Assembly (NCBI GenBank): GCA_016716365.1 | Contig: JADJWM010000016.1 | Span: 135,622-199,621, forward strand | Reading direction: 5' to 3' | Source: Chloracidobacterium sp. | GTDB lineage: Bacteria; Acidobacteriota; Blastocatellia; Pyrinomonadales; Pyrinomonadaceae | Length of the DNA: 64,000 bases | Shown here: positions 17,319 through 25,585 of the stretch, one piece after another | Layout: each line of letters starts with the position of its first letter | Numbering within the stretch: the stretch's first letter is position 1 | The notes under the pieces: model-generated | What the model was told of the DNA's origin: nothing | Seen by the model: the letters and a program-made list of their open reading frames with translations, nothing else | The model's database searches: none | Made by a program: the position numbers and the translations under genes

Positions 17319-18905
17319 TCATCCGACTTGCAAGAGCGAGCCCACTCCGTTTCTCTCGATAGATTCGGATCCTGTAATTCTCAAGTACTGTCCGGAGGCC
17401 ACCTCGGGATAGATTTCGTTGTATTTGAGTATACCTGTCGCACCTATTCTGCGGTTGATCTGCTCCCTGCTCAGTCCGTCTGCCGAAGCGACACCCGATG
17501 CGGCAAGCAATTCGATAAAACTCTCGATGGTCGCTTTGTGAAAGTTTGCGACCCTTTCAGCTTTGTCCTCGACCACTAGCCCTTTCATAAGGCCCCTGTC
17601 TTGAGTTGCAACCCCCGTAGGACATGTATTCGTATGGCACTGCAGTGCCTGGATACATCCGGTCGCCAGCATCATTGCTCTAGCAACACTGACCATATCG
17701 GCCCCGATGGCGATAAGACGTGCGATATGATAGCCGTTGAACGCCTTACCGGAGGCTATTACCCTGATCTCCTTCTTCAGGTCGTATCCATTTAGGGTAT
17801 CCACCGCAAACGCGAGACCGTCTCGAAGTGGCATCCCGATGGAATCGGCAAATTCGATCGGGGCAGCTCCGGTGCCGCCTTCGCCACCATCGATCGCAAT
17901 AAAATCGGGCATGATACCTGTAGAGATCATCGCCTGACACATCTCGATGAACTCCGATTTTTTTCCGATACAGAGCTTAAAGCCGACCGGCTTACCACGG
18001 GAGAGATCTCTGAGCTGCTTGATGAATCGCATCAGCCCTTCGGCGTCCCGAAAGGCCCTGTGCGAAGGAGGTGAATTGACGGTGGTATTCGGCCTAATGT
18101 TTCGTATCGCAGCAATTTCTTCGGTGTTCTTAGCGGCCGGAAGAATGCCCCCATGTCCAGGTTTCGCGCCCTGTGAAAGCTTGATCTCTATCATCTTCAC
18201 GCTCTCGAGCTGAGCCTTTTGCTGGAACAGAACAGGATCGAATTCGCCGGTCTCCGTCCGACAACCGAAATAGCCGGTACCGATCTGCCAGATCAGATCC
18301 CCTCCATGCTCTAAGTGGTAGGGGCTTATGCCTCCTTCGCCTGTATTCTGCGCGAAGTTGCCGAGCTTTGCTCCTTTATTCATTGCGAGGACCGCATTCT
18401 TACTCAAGGAACCGAAGCTCATTCCCGAGATGTTCAGGCGGCTTGCGAGGTAAGGTTTGCTGCAGTCCCTCCCTCCGACCAGAACCCTCTGCTCCTGTTC
18501 GAGATCCGCAGGGTTGACTGCATAAACGGAATGATCGATCCATTCGTAACCCGGATGATAAACATCCCACTGAGTTCCGAACGGGCTCGTGGAATTTACC
18601 CTCTTTGCTCGTTGATAGATCACGGAACGAAACAGGCGATTGATCGGCCGACCTTCAGTATCCGTTTCGACAAAGTACTGCATGATCTCGGGCCGCACTT
18701 TTTCGAGCATATATCGAAAGTTCCCGATGACCGGAAAATTTCGTCGAATCGTCTGCTTCTTTTGCACGATATCGAGGATACCGATAATAACGACCGGTGC
18801 GACTATGATCAGGCTTATCAGGAAATACAGGCTCAAGAGGCTAAGTAAGCCGATCGTCGCCACTGTGATCGATGATGAAACAATAAATATAAGACGGACA
18901 TTCAT
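17319..18905 (-). CDS. Membrane-anchored FMN-binding glutamate-synthase-domain protein
   Basis: A 528-residue protein. Two adjacent hydrophobic helices (about 7-45) anchor it, then comes the glutamate synthase (GltB/GOGAT) FMN-barrel domain: ISGMSFGSLSKNAVLAMNKGA, NTGEGGISPYH, EIKLSQGAKPGHGG, FIAIDGGEGGTGAAPIEFADSIGMP, and the cysteine-bearing CIQALQCHTNTCPTGVATQD that in GltB provides Fe-S ligands. It lacks the glutaminase and GXGXG domains, so it is a stand-alone synthase-domain protein of unknown electron donor. The leader is unusual: a strong hairpin (18916-18935) lies 11 bp before the ATG, with the purine-rich GAGGGG on the far side of it. Confidence 0.85.
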   Translation of the reverse strand: MNVRLIFIVSSSITVATIGLLSLLSLYFLISLIIVAPVVIIGILDIVQKKQTIRRNFPVIGNFRYMLEKVRPEIMQYFVETDTEGRPINRLFRSVIYQRAKRVNSTSPFGTQWDVYHPGYEWIDHSVYAVNPADLEQEQRVLVGGRDCSKPYLASRLNISGMSFGSLSKNAVLAMNKGAKLGNFAQNTGEGGISPYHLEHGGDLIWQIGTGYFGCRTETGEFDPVLFQQKAQLESVKMIEIKLSQGAKPGHGGILPAAKNTEEIAAIRNIRPNTTVNSPPSHRAFRDAEGLMRFIKQLRDLSRGKPVGFKLCIGKKSEFIEMCQAMISTGIMPDFIAIDGGEGGTGAAPIEFADSIGMPLRDGLAFAVDTLNGYDLKKEIRVIASGKAFNGYHIARLIAIGADMVSVARAMMLATGCIQALQCHTNTCPTGVATQDRGLMKGLVVEDKAERVANFHKATIESFIELLAASGVASADGLSREQINRRIGATGILKYNEIYPEVASGQYLRITGSESIERNGVGSLLQVG

Positions 18906-18915
18906 ATAAAGAGTT

Positions 18916-18935
18916 CAGGCGCAAATCTGCGCCTG
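18916..18935 (-). promoter_or_regulatory. Leader hairpin just before the glutamate-synthase-domain start codon
   Basis: CAGGCGCA / TGCGCCTG, an 8-bp perfect GC-rich stem with a 4-base loop, sits between the only Shine-Dalgarno-like sequence (GAGGGG) and the ATG. Folded, it would bring them to a near-normal distance; unfolded, they are about 37 bases apart. It could be a translational switch. Confidence 0.4.
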
Positions 18936-19080
18936 CATTCCCCTCTAATGAATCTACCTTTACCCTTCGATCACTTGAAGAGTGGAATCACTTGTCGGAT
19001 AACGTGTTTTCTCGCTTATCTCAAATGACCTAGAACTTTAAACTATCTTTTGTAGCCCAAATAGATTGGGACAAGGCTCA

Positions 19081-19629
19081 ATGGAAACTTCCGTAGACAA
19101 AAAGAAAGTGGAACTTCGACCTGGACTGGAGATCGCCGACGGATATGCGCTTCGCGATGCTGACTCAGACTTGAATGACCCGATTCTCGATGGGGCGGAT
19201 AGTTGGCGCGAAGACTTCGAAAGCGAACGGGATGCTCGATTACGCCTTGCTGCAGAATATGAAAACTATCGCCGCAGAACAAAAGCGGAGATAGCGAGGG
19301 CTGCCGATCTAGGTAAGCGCGAGATTCTTGAGCAATTACTTGAAATTGCGGACGATCTGGACCTCGCGGTTGCTAATTCGAGCGGAGCGGACGCCCGGGA
19401 TGCCGAATTGGTTCAGATGATGTACCGGAAACTTCGCGCAGTCCTTGAGGCAAACGGTGTTGTTGGTTTTGATAGCGTAGGCGAAGCGTTTGATCCGGAG
19501 CGGCACGAGGCGTTAGAGGTGATAAACGAGTCATCTTCGGACCCAGGTACGGTCCACTCGCAGATCCGTCGCGGCTATTTCTTTTCCGACAGGCTCCTTC
19601 GTCCGGCCTTGGTGATCGTTGCCCAATAG
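19081..19629 (+). CDS. grpE: GrpE nucleotide exchange factor
   Basis: About 182 residues from the ATG at 19081 (AAGG just upstream; a TTG at 19066 is a less likely start). The acidic N-terminal tail is followed by the long dimerising helix (ESERDARLRLAAEYENYRRRTKAEIARAADLGKREILEQLLEIADDLDLAV) and the C-terminal beta-domain with the GrpE signature GEAFDPERHEALEV...GYFFSDRLLRPALVIV. It exchanges nucleotide on DnaK. No dnaK or dnaJ adjoins, so this may be a second, island-specific grpE. Divergent from the glutamate-synthase-domain gene. Confidence 0.9.
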   Translation: METSVDKKKVELRPGLEIADGYALRDADSDLNDPILDGADSWREDFESERDARLRLAAEYENYRRRTKAEIARAADLGKREILEQLLEIADDLDLAVANSSGADARDAELVQMMYRKLRAVLEANGVVGFDSVGEAFDPERHEALEVINESSSDPGTVHSQIRRGYFFSDRLLRPALVIVAQ

Positions 19630-19642
19630 ACCGCGATGGTAA

Positions 19643-19930
19643 TCAACGGTATCGATCGCCCACCCCAAGATGGTATGGACACACCTTACGACTCCGCCTG
19701 ACGAGGAGGATCGTCGTACCGATCGCCATGATGTTGATGAACTGCACTAGGGTCAATAACAACTCTCCTCGCGCGATGCAGTGAATCGAAAGAAACAAGC
19801 TTGCGAACAGCCAAATTACCCATGTCGAAAGACTGATTCCCCACGCACATTGCTCGGCCCATAAATGCCGGATCTGCGGATAGTAGGCGACTATCACCAG
19901 AATTGTTCCGATCCAGCCGACTGCTTGCAT
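19643..19930 (-). CDS. PQ-loop (SemiSWEET-like) membrane protein
   Basis: A 95-residue protein with three hydrophobic helices and the PQ-loop signature AVGWIGTILVIVAYYPQIRHLW...ISLSTWVIWLFASLFLSIHC. SemiSWEETs are half-size sugar transporters that dimerise. The start is the ATG at 19930 behind GGAAGAGGCGGAAC. A single long frame joins it to the upstream DUF488 gene, but this is an artefact of a frameshift in that gene, not a true fusion: the DUF488 C-terminus continues in the other frame to a stop at 19974. Confidence 0.65.
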   Translation of the reverse strand: MQAVGWIGTILVIVAYYPQIRHLWAEQCAWGISLSTWVIWLFASLFLSIHCIARGELLLTLVQFINIMAIGTTILLVRRSRKVCPYHLGVGDRYR

Positions 19931-19973
19931 AAGAGTTCCGCCTCTTCCGGAAGAACAGTAGCGAATCCCGCTT

Positions 19974-20500
19974 TCAGGTTTCCGCTCCGTAGACCAGAGC
20001 TCCATTCCTGAGCCTTGCCGCGGCAGTGTATGGATGATCACATTCGATCTATTAGCTAGGATGTGTTCCACGATCACGCCTGACGCTTTGAGATAATCCG
20101 CGATCATCGATCGATGGCACCGCCACCAAACTGCTTCGGCACACATGATGGCCGTCCGTTTTGATCGCGCTGAATCGAGCAGTTTCGCGACGCCATGCTT
20201 GAAATTTTCCGTCTCCATATAGTCGGCATACCCACGAAATGCCTTGTTGCGCCAGACGGTGTTCGGAGAGTCACTGCGTGTCGGTCTGCGCCCGCCGAGG
20301 TCCTTCATAAGCACATAGCTAATTCCATTTTTCTTTAGAGTTTCACTCAAGACCTCGGAGTTAAAATGCGGATACTTGCGCGATCCCGGCAAGCTGCGCA
20401 CATCAGCAACAAGTTCAATATTGTTGCTGATAAGCAATTCGAGGAAATCTTCGATCGACCGCGTCGAGTGTCCGATCGTCCAAATCTGGAGGTCAGTCAT
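19974..20500 (-). CDS. DUF488 family protein (one frameshift)
   Basis: Opens with WTIGHSTRSIEDFLELLISNNIELVADVRSLPGSRKYPHFNSE and contains the conserved CAEAVWWRCHRSMIADYL box (cysteine and histidine pair) of DUF488. Near 20045 the frame changes; in the alternative frame the usual C-terminus is restored (CDHPYTAAARLRNGALVYGAET, then stop at 19974). Length about 175 residues is normal for the family. The function of DUF488 is unsettled; the invariant CxE...CHR cluster suggests a nucleic-acid or metal-linked activity. A second member is at 27471. Confidence 0.75.
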
Positions 20501-20562
20501 TTTCTTTCACTCCAACCTTCTACAAGTTGTTCGCGACTTCTCGGGCTTCTTGCGAGTCAAAC

Positions 20563-22128
20563 CTAAGCATTCAACGCTTCGCCGAACATCTCGTAACTCG
20601 CGACGGGCTCACATCTCATTACCTCTTCAGCGATTGCCAGCGCCCGATCTCGTCCCATTCCGGCAACTGCCTTCACTTGATCGTGTTCGAAATAGAAGGC
20701 TAAGAACTCTTGAGCATCTATATCGCCATCAATCAGGATCCGATCCCATTGTCGTGTGTGCCCGACGTAGTTGAGGGTTGCGTCGAATTGAGTCGTCCAA
20801 AAGAACGGGATCGCCTTGAAGGCCTTCTTATCCCCGTGGGCCATGTTAAAGGCAGCCGTCCTCCCCTGCTGCATCGCAAAACGCCAGTGCTCGATCCGGA
20901 TCAACTCTGAGGAGCGCGAGTCCGGCAATGTTGCGATATCCCCCGCAACGTAGATATCTTCTCCGGCGCAAAGAAATTCGTCAGCTATAACGCTTCCGTC
21001 CTGATGAATCTCAACGCCTGACAGAAAGCCCGTCTCCGGAACTACCCCGATACCGAGAAGAACAAGCTCGGCCGCTAGTCTCTCTCCTGAACCTAGGAGG
21101 ACGTCGACCTTCTCACCGCTTTGCTCAAAGCCCTGAATCGAAGATTCGAGACGGAATTCAACTCCGTGCCCTTCCTGCAGAGCCTTGAACATTCCGCCGA
21201 TCTCATCACCAAGAACTCGCTCAAATGGGAGGCGGTCGGGGGCGACAACTGTCACTTCGAGCCCGCGTTGTCTCAGACTCGCCGCTGCCTCCATTGCAAT
21301 AAAACTGGCACCGACGACAACGACGCGTTTCGCTGTCTCACAACGCTTGATCAGCTCGTCGGCTTGATCGAAGTCTCGCAGGACAAGAATGTTCTCTAGA
21401 TCAGAATCCGGGAGATCGAGTCTTCGGGGGCTCGAACCGCTCGCCACCAGAAGGCAGTCATACACGAGTCGCGTACCGTCCGCAAATTCAATGCATTTCG
21501 ACGAGGCATCAACGCGCTCCACCTCCTTCGGCCGTAACATTTCGATCTCATGCTGTTTGAAAAAGTCATCAGAACGCAGGCGCATCCATTCCGGTTCGGC
21601 ATGCCCCTGGAGATAGTCCTTGCTAAGATTCGGACGATCATATGGACTACGGTCCTCACGGCTTATCATCACGATTCGGCCTTGGAACTTAAATTCACGA
21701 AGAGCTTGTGCAGCGGAATAGCCTGCTGCTCCGGCGCCGATGATCGCAAAGGTGCGATCGTCAACTCCTTGGTCTCGTTCAGCCATAGCCGGATTACCAC
21801 GGTCACTAGAATCATCCGAAAGAGTAATGAGTATTTCGTCTCCATCGATTTTCAAAGGGAAGGAAGGAAGGGCGTCAAGGGCGGGAGGCTCGAGCAGTTC
21901 TCCATTCTTCGCATTGAAACAAGCATGATGCCAGGGACAAATGATCCGATCTCCGACGAGCGCTCCTTCTACCAGCGGAGCGCCGTAATGTGTACAATGA
22001 GCTCCGACGGCAAAACATTCGCCATTGATCCGAGCGAGTAACACTTCGACTCCGTCCACAGATATCTGCTTCATTTCACCGTCGCCAAGTTCAGACAACC
22101 TTGTTACTGTGACCTCATTCTCGTTCAT
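20563..22128 (-). CDS. Rieske-domain FAD/NAD(P)-dependent oxidoreductase (AIFM3-like)
   Basis: A 521-residue protein from the ATG at 22128 (AGGAGG upstream). Residues 1-105 form a Rieske ferredoxin domain with C45-T-H47 and C64-P-W-H67. From about residue 120 a pyridine-nucleotide-disulphide-type flavoprotein follows: FAD motif AIIGAGAAGYSAAQAL, SREDRSPYDRPNLSKDYL, NAD motif KRVVVVGASFIAMEAAASL, and EDIYVAGDIATLP. The fold matches the apoptosis-inducing-factor-3/nitrite-reductase-like reductases that pass electrons from NAD(P)H via FAD to a [2Fe-2S] centre. Its ATG overlaps the stop of the guanylyltransferase gene (ATGA). The electron acceptor is unknown. Confidence 0.9.
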   Translation of the reverse strand: MNENEVTVTRLSELGDGEMKQISVDGVEVLLARINGECFAVGAHCTHYGAPLVEGALVGDRIICPWHHACFNAKNGELLEPPALDALPSFPLKIDGDEILITLSDDSSDRGNPAMAERDQGVDDRTFAIIGAGAAGYSAAQALREFKFQGRIVMISREDRSPYDRPNLSKDYLQGHAEPEWMRLRSDDFFKQHEIEMLRPKEVERVDASSKCIEFADGTRLVYDCLLVASGSSPRRLDLPDSDLENILVLRDFDQADELIKRCETAKRVVVVGASFIAMEAAASLRQRGLEVTVVAPDRLPFERVLGDEIGGMFKALQEGHGVEFRLESSIQGFEQSGEKVDVLLGSGERLAAELVLLGIGVVPETGFLSGVEIHQDGSVIADEFLCAGEDIYVAGDIATLPDSRSSELIRIEHWRFAMQQGRTAAFNMAHGDKKAFKAIPFFWTTQFDATLNYVGHTRQWDRILIDGDIDAQEFLAFYFEHDQVKAVAGMGRDRALAIAEEVMRCEPVASYEMFGEALNA

Positions 22129-23099
22129 AGCAGTCCTCCTGCAGACTCGCCAACGGCTGCGATTCCGATGCCGCCGGAGAATGATCTGGATCGAAGATTC
22201 GATAACGTCGAGTTTACTCGGCGAACAGTGCCGAGATCGCTCCATTTCGAATCGTGTACCGGGAGCACGGCAAGATCCATCGGTCGAGCCTGCAAGACCT
22301 CGCGCGAGAAATTCGAATCGCGAATCTCACGGTAAACCCTGTCAATGGCTTTCACTTCATCAGCTGCATTTATGGCCGATCGAACTGCCTCGAACTTCGT
22401 ATAAAGCTCAACGGATGCATTGCGAATCATGCTTAGAAAAGCTGAAACCGTTCCAACCATAACGAAGCTGTTCCAGAGGCAACCGCGCGCCATCAAGTCG
22501 TGAGCAAAGGCTTTCGAAGGTTTCTCCCAAAAACGCCTAACGCGGAAGATTGCGGAGTTTCCGATCACCGATGATCTCTGTTCGGGCTCGATCCATCCAT
22601 ATTCTTCGTCGGGGCCGTGAGGCTTGATACCAAGGAGGGTCACCAATGCCCGATCCTGACGGGCAGCGGTGAACGCGATCTGTACTGCAGACATGAACGC
22701 CCTGTCATCGGCAAAATAGTGGTCGGAGGGGAAAAAAGCTACACGCGCGCTCGGATCTATCGTTTTTAGACGCAATAGGCTATACAGGATCGCCGGTGTT
22801 GTGCCCGCATTCTTCGGCTGGATAACGAGATTCCTTGCTGGCACGCCTGTGAGAGCATCGTTGAAATATTGCGCGTGTTTTCGGGTCAGAACGAACATCG
22901 TTTTTGCGGCAGGCAAAGCGATCTCAACACGACGACGAGTTTCCTCCAACAGCGTGTTCTTATTTATTATCGGACAGAACTGTTTTGGTCGGTCGTCGCC
23001 AAAGATCTTGTGTGTCAGCGAAAGTAGCCGCGAGCCGTCACCGCCCGCGAGAATTACCGCCCACTCGTTTTTTTCTGTCATTGAACAAGGTTCATACAT
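22125..23099 (-). CDS. Mannose-1-phosphate guanylyltransferase-type nucleotidyltransferase
   Basis: About 324 residues from the ATG at 23099, chosen because GGAG lies just upstream; a longer frame reaches 23159. The sugar-nucleotidyltransferase signature is intact: WAVILAGGDGSRL...RPKQFCPI, QPKNAGTTPAILYSLLRL, FFPSDHYFADD, EYGWIEP, RFWEKPS, LWNSFVMVG and WSDLGTVRRV. It should make GDP-mannose from GTP and mannose-1-phosphate, but the usual C-terminal hexapeptide/isomerase domain is absent, as in short forms of this phylum. It is co-transcribed with the Rieske oxidoreductase. The apparently inactive paralogue lies at 15978. Confidence 0.85.
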   Translation of the reverse strand: MYEPCSMTEKNEWAVILAGGDGSRLLSLTHKIFGDDRPKQFCPIINKNTLLEETRRRVEIALPAAKTMFVLTRKHAQYFNDALTGVPARNLVIQPKNAGTTPAILYSLLRLKTIDPSARVAFFPSDHYFADDRAFMSAVQIAFTAARQDRALVTLLGIKPHGPDEEYGWIEPEQRSSVIGNSAIFRVRRFWEKPSKAFAHDLMARGCLWNSFVMVGTVSAFLSMIRNASVELYTKFEAVRSAINAADEVKAIDRVYREIRDSNFSREVLQARPMDLAVLPVHDSKWSDLGTVRRVNSTLSNLRSRSFSGGIGIAAVGESAGGLL

Positions 23100-23207
23100 A
23101 GATAACTCCATCACTTTTCTAGGATCTACTATGCTATCGAGTCTAGTCGGTCCAACCATTTCACCAACAGCGTGATTCTACGCACAGTACCGAGTGTTTT
23201 CTCTCGA

Positions 23208-23957
23208 TCACGCTTGGGCCTTTGTCATCTTGCGAAAACCCAGTCCGGGTAGATCGACATCAAGACCGGCCGAACTCGTGCAGCGATCGTCGCCGCCGAG
23301 ATCGATCAAATGTCCCATTCGATAACGCTTTGTCATCAAATACGCCGCCATGCTTCGATGAACTCTCACAGGCATCGAAACTCGTTCGACCAACTCTAGC
23401 CCGCCGTTCTCAACAGCTTGAATCTTCTCCGGGTTGTTTGAGATCAGGCGGACACGCTGCAACCCTATCTCCCGCAAGATCTCCGCGCACTGGTCGTATC
23501 GCCGCAGATCGACCCCGAATCCCAATCGCTCGTTTGCTTCAACCGTGTCAGCTCCGGCGTCCTGCAGAGCATATGCTCGGATCTTGTTGATAATCCCAAT
23601 GCCTCGTCCTTCCTGTTGCTGATAGACGATCACGCCGCAGTTCTCCTTAGCAATCATCGTCATCGCAGTCTGAAGCTGCTGACCACAGTCGCATCGTGTG
23701 GACCCAAAGACGTCTCCTGTCATGCATTGCGAATGTATCCGGACCAGCGTTGGATGCTCCGCGCTAAGTCGCCCGCGAGCCAGAACAACATACTCCTCAT
23801 CCGATATGAGCGACTGATAGCCGATCAGTCGAAACTCTCCCATTTCGGTCGGTAACCGGGACTCGGCGACGCGCCTGACTATCCCTTGCGACACGTGTGA
23901 GAACAGGGAGTTTGTGTCCGCACTTGCGGCAACTCGAGTCGTAGTTTCAGTTTCCAT
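23208..23957 (-). CDS. ribA: GTP cyclohydrolase II
   Basis: A 249-residue enzyme of riboflavin synthesis (GTP to 2,5-diamino-6-ribosylamino-pyrimidinone phosphate). The zinc ligands are visible as Cys78, Cys89 and Cys91 (HSQCMTGDVFGSTRCDCGQQL). The catalytic loop is QQEGRGIGIINKIRAYALQD, and RLISNNPEKIQAV completes the active site. It is a stand-alone RibA, not fused to RibB. No other rib gene adjoins. Placement in a stress/oxidoreductase island suggests extra flavin supply for the FMN/FAD proteins nearby (inference). Confidence 0.92.
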   Translation of the reverse strand: METETTTRVAASADTNSLFSHVSQGIVRRVAESRLPTEMGEFRLIGYQSLISDEEYVVLARGRLSAEHPTLVRIHSQCMTGDVFGSTRCDCGQQLQTAMTMIAKENCGVIVYQQQEGRGIGIINKIRAYALQDAGADTVEANERLGFGVDLRRYDQCAEILREIGLQRVRLISNNPEKIQAVENGGLELVERVSMPVRVHRSMAAYLMTKRYRMGHLIDLGGDDRCTSSAGLDVDLPGLGFRKMTKAQA

Positions 23958-23997
23958 AGCGTTTCTTGTTTCTAGTTTTCCTTGTGCAGGAATGAAA

Positions 23998-24432
23998 CTA
24001 ACCCGCGTATTCTTGACTCAATCGTCCAAGAGCGGCAGCCGCAAGAAGCAGTCCGAAATCACGCAAGGCGACATCGAAATACCCCGGTATAAGCAACAGG
24101 GTGACAATGATCAATCCAAGCCACGCGGCGACAACGTAAGCAAAGATCTTTGGTTTGAGAAACACGCCAATACCGGCAACGATCTCGATCACGCCCACGA
24201 CGTACATGAACTCGTGTCCGTAACCGCCCAGAATATTGTTCGCGAATGCCGGCAAGTATTGGTCCCAGTTGACGAGTAGGCCCAGAAACTTATCAAGCCC
24301 CATGAGGATCGGGGCCACGGTGAAACCTAAATGAAGGATTCGAAAAGCTTGATAGCTCGGTCTTTGGGTCTCGGCGACCGTTGCGGTCGGGTTTGCGATA
24401 GTTCTTCTGTCGAATATGTGTTCCATAAACAC
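23998..24432 (-). CDS. DoxX-family membrane protein
   Basis: A 144-residue protein with four hydrophobic helices (about 28-50, 72-92, 96-118, 120-138) and family features RILHLGFTVAPILMGLDKF and FMYVVGVIEIVAGIGVFL. DoxX-like proteins are tied to redox or thiosulphate metabolism or membrane thiol stress. It heads a minus-strand unit with ribA 40 bp behind and faces the SufR-like regulator across a palindrome (24499-24520). Confidence 0.8.
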   Translation of the reverse strand: MFMEHIFDRRTIANPTATVAETQRPSYQAFRILHLGFTVAPILMGLDKFLGLLVNWDQYLPAFANNILGGYGHEFMYVVGVIEIVAGIGVFLKPKIFAYVVAAWLGLIIVTLLLIPGYFDVALRDFGLLLAAAALGRLSQEYAG

Positions 24433-24498
24433 CTCCTAGTCTGTTTTTCCTCGAAAAGTCGCCTTTCGATTTTCTAAACCTACATAAATGATCCTATT

Positions 24499-24520
24499 AA
24501 GTCAAGAGGTTATTTGACTT
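24499..24520. promoter_or_regulatory. Palindromic operator between doxX and the SufR-like regulator
   Basis: AAGTCAA (24499-24505) and TTGACTT (24514-24520) form a perfect 7-bp inverted repeat with an 8-bp centre. Each arm contains TTGACT, which resembles a -35 box pointing outward toward each gene, so a bound dimer would block both promoters. Confidence 0.55.
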
Positions 24521-24568
24521 ATTGTGTTTATTAGCGGAATTGCATATACTTGAGGAGCACACAGGCAT

Positions 24569-25222
24569 ATGAGAGGCACCAAATTCGGACAGAATTTCTT
24601 CGATTCAACTCGTGGGCAGGTATTGGGACTTCTGAGACGGGGAATCGGAACCGTAGAGGAGCTATCCGCCCAACTCGACATCACTGACAATGCCGTTCGT
24701 GCCCACCTGACTACGCTTGAGCGCGACGGACTCGTCGAGCGCGTCGGAACGCAGCCCGGATTACGTCGGCCGCATTTTAACTACGTTCTAACCTACGATG
24801 CTGAACAACTTTTCCCGAAAGCCTATTCAACCTTATTCAACCAGTTGTTGACGACATTGAAACTCAGGTTCGGGCAGGAAGAATTCGATACAATTCTTAG
24901 TGAGGTCGCCCGCTCCCTAGCCGCAGGAAACACGGCGCAGAAGAACGAAACAGTTGAGAGTCGGACGAAACGGGCGGTCGGTACATTCGAATCGATGGGC
25001 GGTGCACCAGCCCTCAGTAGTGAGGGTGGAAACGTTTTGATCTATTGTGTTACAAGCTGTCCATTTGATGCTTCGGTGTCACAGCATCCAGAGGTCTGCG
25101 CATTAGCGGAGGCCTTTTTGTCTGAGGTTACCGGTTTGGAGGTCAAGGAACGCTGTAATAAGGGTGACCGGCCAAAATGTTCGTTCGAACTAGTTCAGAA
25201 CGAATCGAAGTCGAAGGTCTAA
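24569..25222 (+). CDS. SufR-like HTH regulator with C-terminal cysteine cluster
   Basis: A 217-residue regulator. Residues 10-70 are a winged helix-turn-helix (RGQVLGLLRRGIGTVEELSAQLDITDNAVRAHLTTLERDGLVERVG). The C-terminal part (about 160-210) has cysteines in the order CVTSCPF...CALAEAF...RCNKGDRPKC, compatible with an Fe-S cluster as in SufR, where cluster state sets DNA binding. It is transcribed away from doxX/ribA, and the 24499-24520 palindrome sits between. Likely an iron-sulphur or redox-sensing repressor of doxX-ribA and itself. SufR proper recognises a CAAC-type palindrome, so the site here differs. Confidence 0.75.
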   Translation: MRGTKFGQNFFDSTRGQVLGLLRRGIGTVEELSAQLDITDNAVRAHLTTLERDGLVERVGTQPGLRRPHFNYVLTYDAEQLFPKAYSTLFNQLLTTLKLRFGQEEFDTILSEVARSLAAGNTAQKNETVESRTKRAVGTFESMGGAPALSSEGGNVLIYCVTSCPFDASVSQHPEVCALAEAFLSEVTGLEVKERCNKGDRPKCSFELVQNESKSKV

Positions 25223-25355
25223 GTTCGTTTTTGGTTTTTTCGGATCTATATGTCTTATATGGACTCAGGAGCGGGCAATCGGGACCTTGACCTGATAACT
25301 GGAAGAACTCAGCATTCAACCTGAGTGTCTGTACCTGTTGTATCTATTGGGGTTA

Positions 25356-25411
25356 TGGAGCCGGTGAGCGGACTCGAACCGCTGTCCTGATGATTACAAA
25401 TCAACTGCTCT
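25356..25411 (-). tRNA. 3' fragment of tRNA-Thr(TGT): attachment site of an integrated element
   Basis: Read on the minus strand, the segment contains the end of the D-stem (AGAGC), the anticodon loop TTTGTAA (anticodon TGT), a T-arm (AGCGG-TTCGAGT-CCGCT) and the acceptor strand CACCGGC followed by TCCA. The expected 5' part (acceptor GCCGGTG and D-arm) is absent; the sequence beyond is AT-rich and unrelated. A tyrosine recombinase starts 175 bp away. This is the classic picture of an att site left by integration into a tRNA gene, with the intact tRNA expected at the far end of the element, outside this window or overlooked. Confidence 0.75.
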
Positions 25412-25514
25412 GGTTGTTTGTTGACAAACACTTAGAACTATATATAATTGATATAATGCGACTTACAGGAATATCCGAGGACGCACGGGGACACTCGAAG
25501 ACGCAAAAAGACAA

Positions 25515-25550
25515 TTTTGGGTGCAGTTTTGCACCCAAAATTGCACCCAA
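25515..25550 (+). repeat. Triple TTGGGTGCA iteron upstream of the integrase
   Basis: TTTTGGGTGCA and TGCACCCAAAA (25515-25525, 25530-25540) are a perfect inverted repeat with a 4-base centre. A third copy, TTGCACCCAA, follows immediately (25541-25550). The position, 36 bp before the integrase ATG and next to the att site, suits recombinase arm sites or an autoregulatory operator. Confidence 0.55.
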
Positions 25551-25585
25551 CAAAAACCGTATAGAAACGAGTAGAGCTCAGCATC

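Noticed and set aside
19643..20500. A DUF488-SemiSWEET fusion protein
   Set aside because: The DUF488 C-terminus is found in the alternative frame with its own stop at 19974, and the PQ-loop gene has its own ATG and ribosome site; the long frame is produced by one indel.
25500..25560. A CRISPR-like or REP repeat
   Set aside because: Only three short copies without regular spacers; no cas genes in the window. Better explained as integrase-linked iterons.
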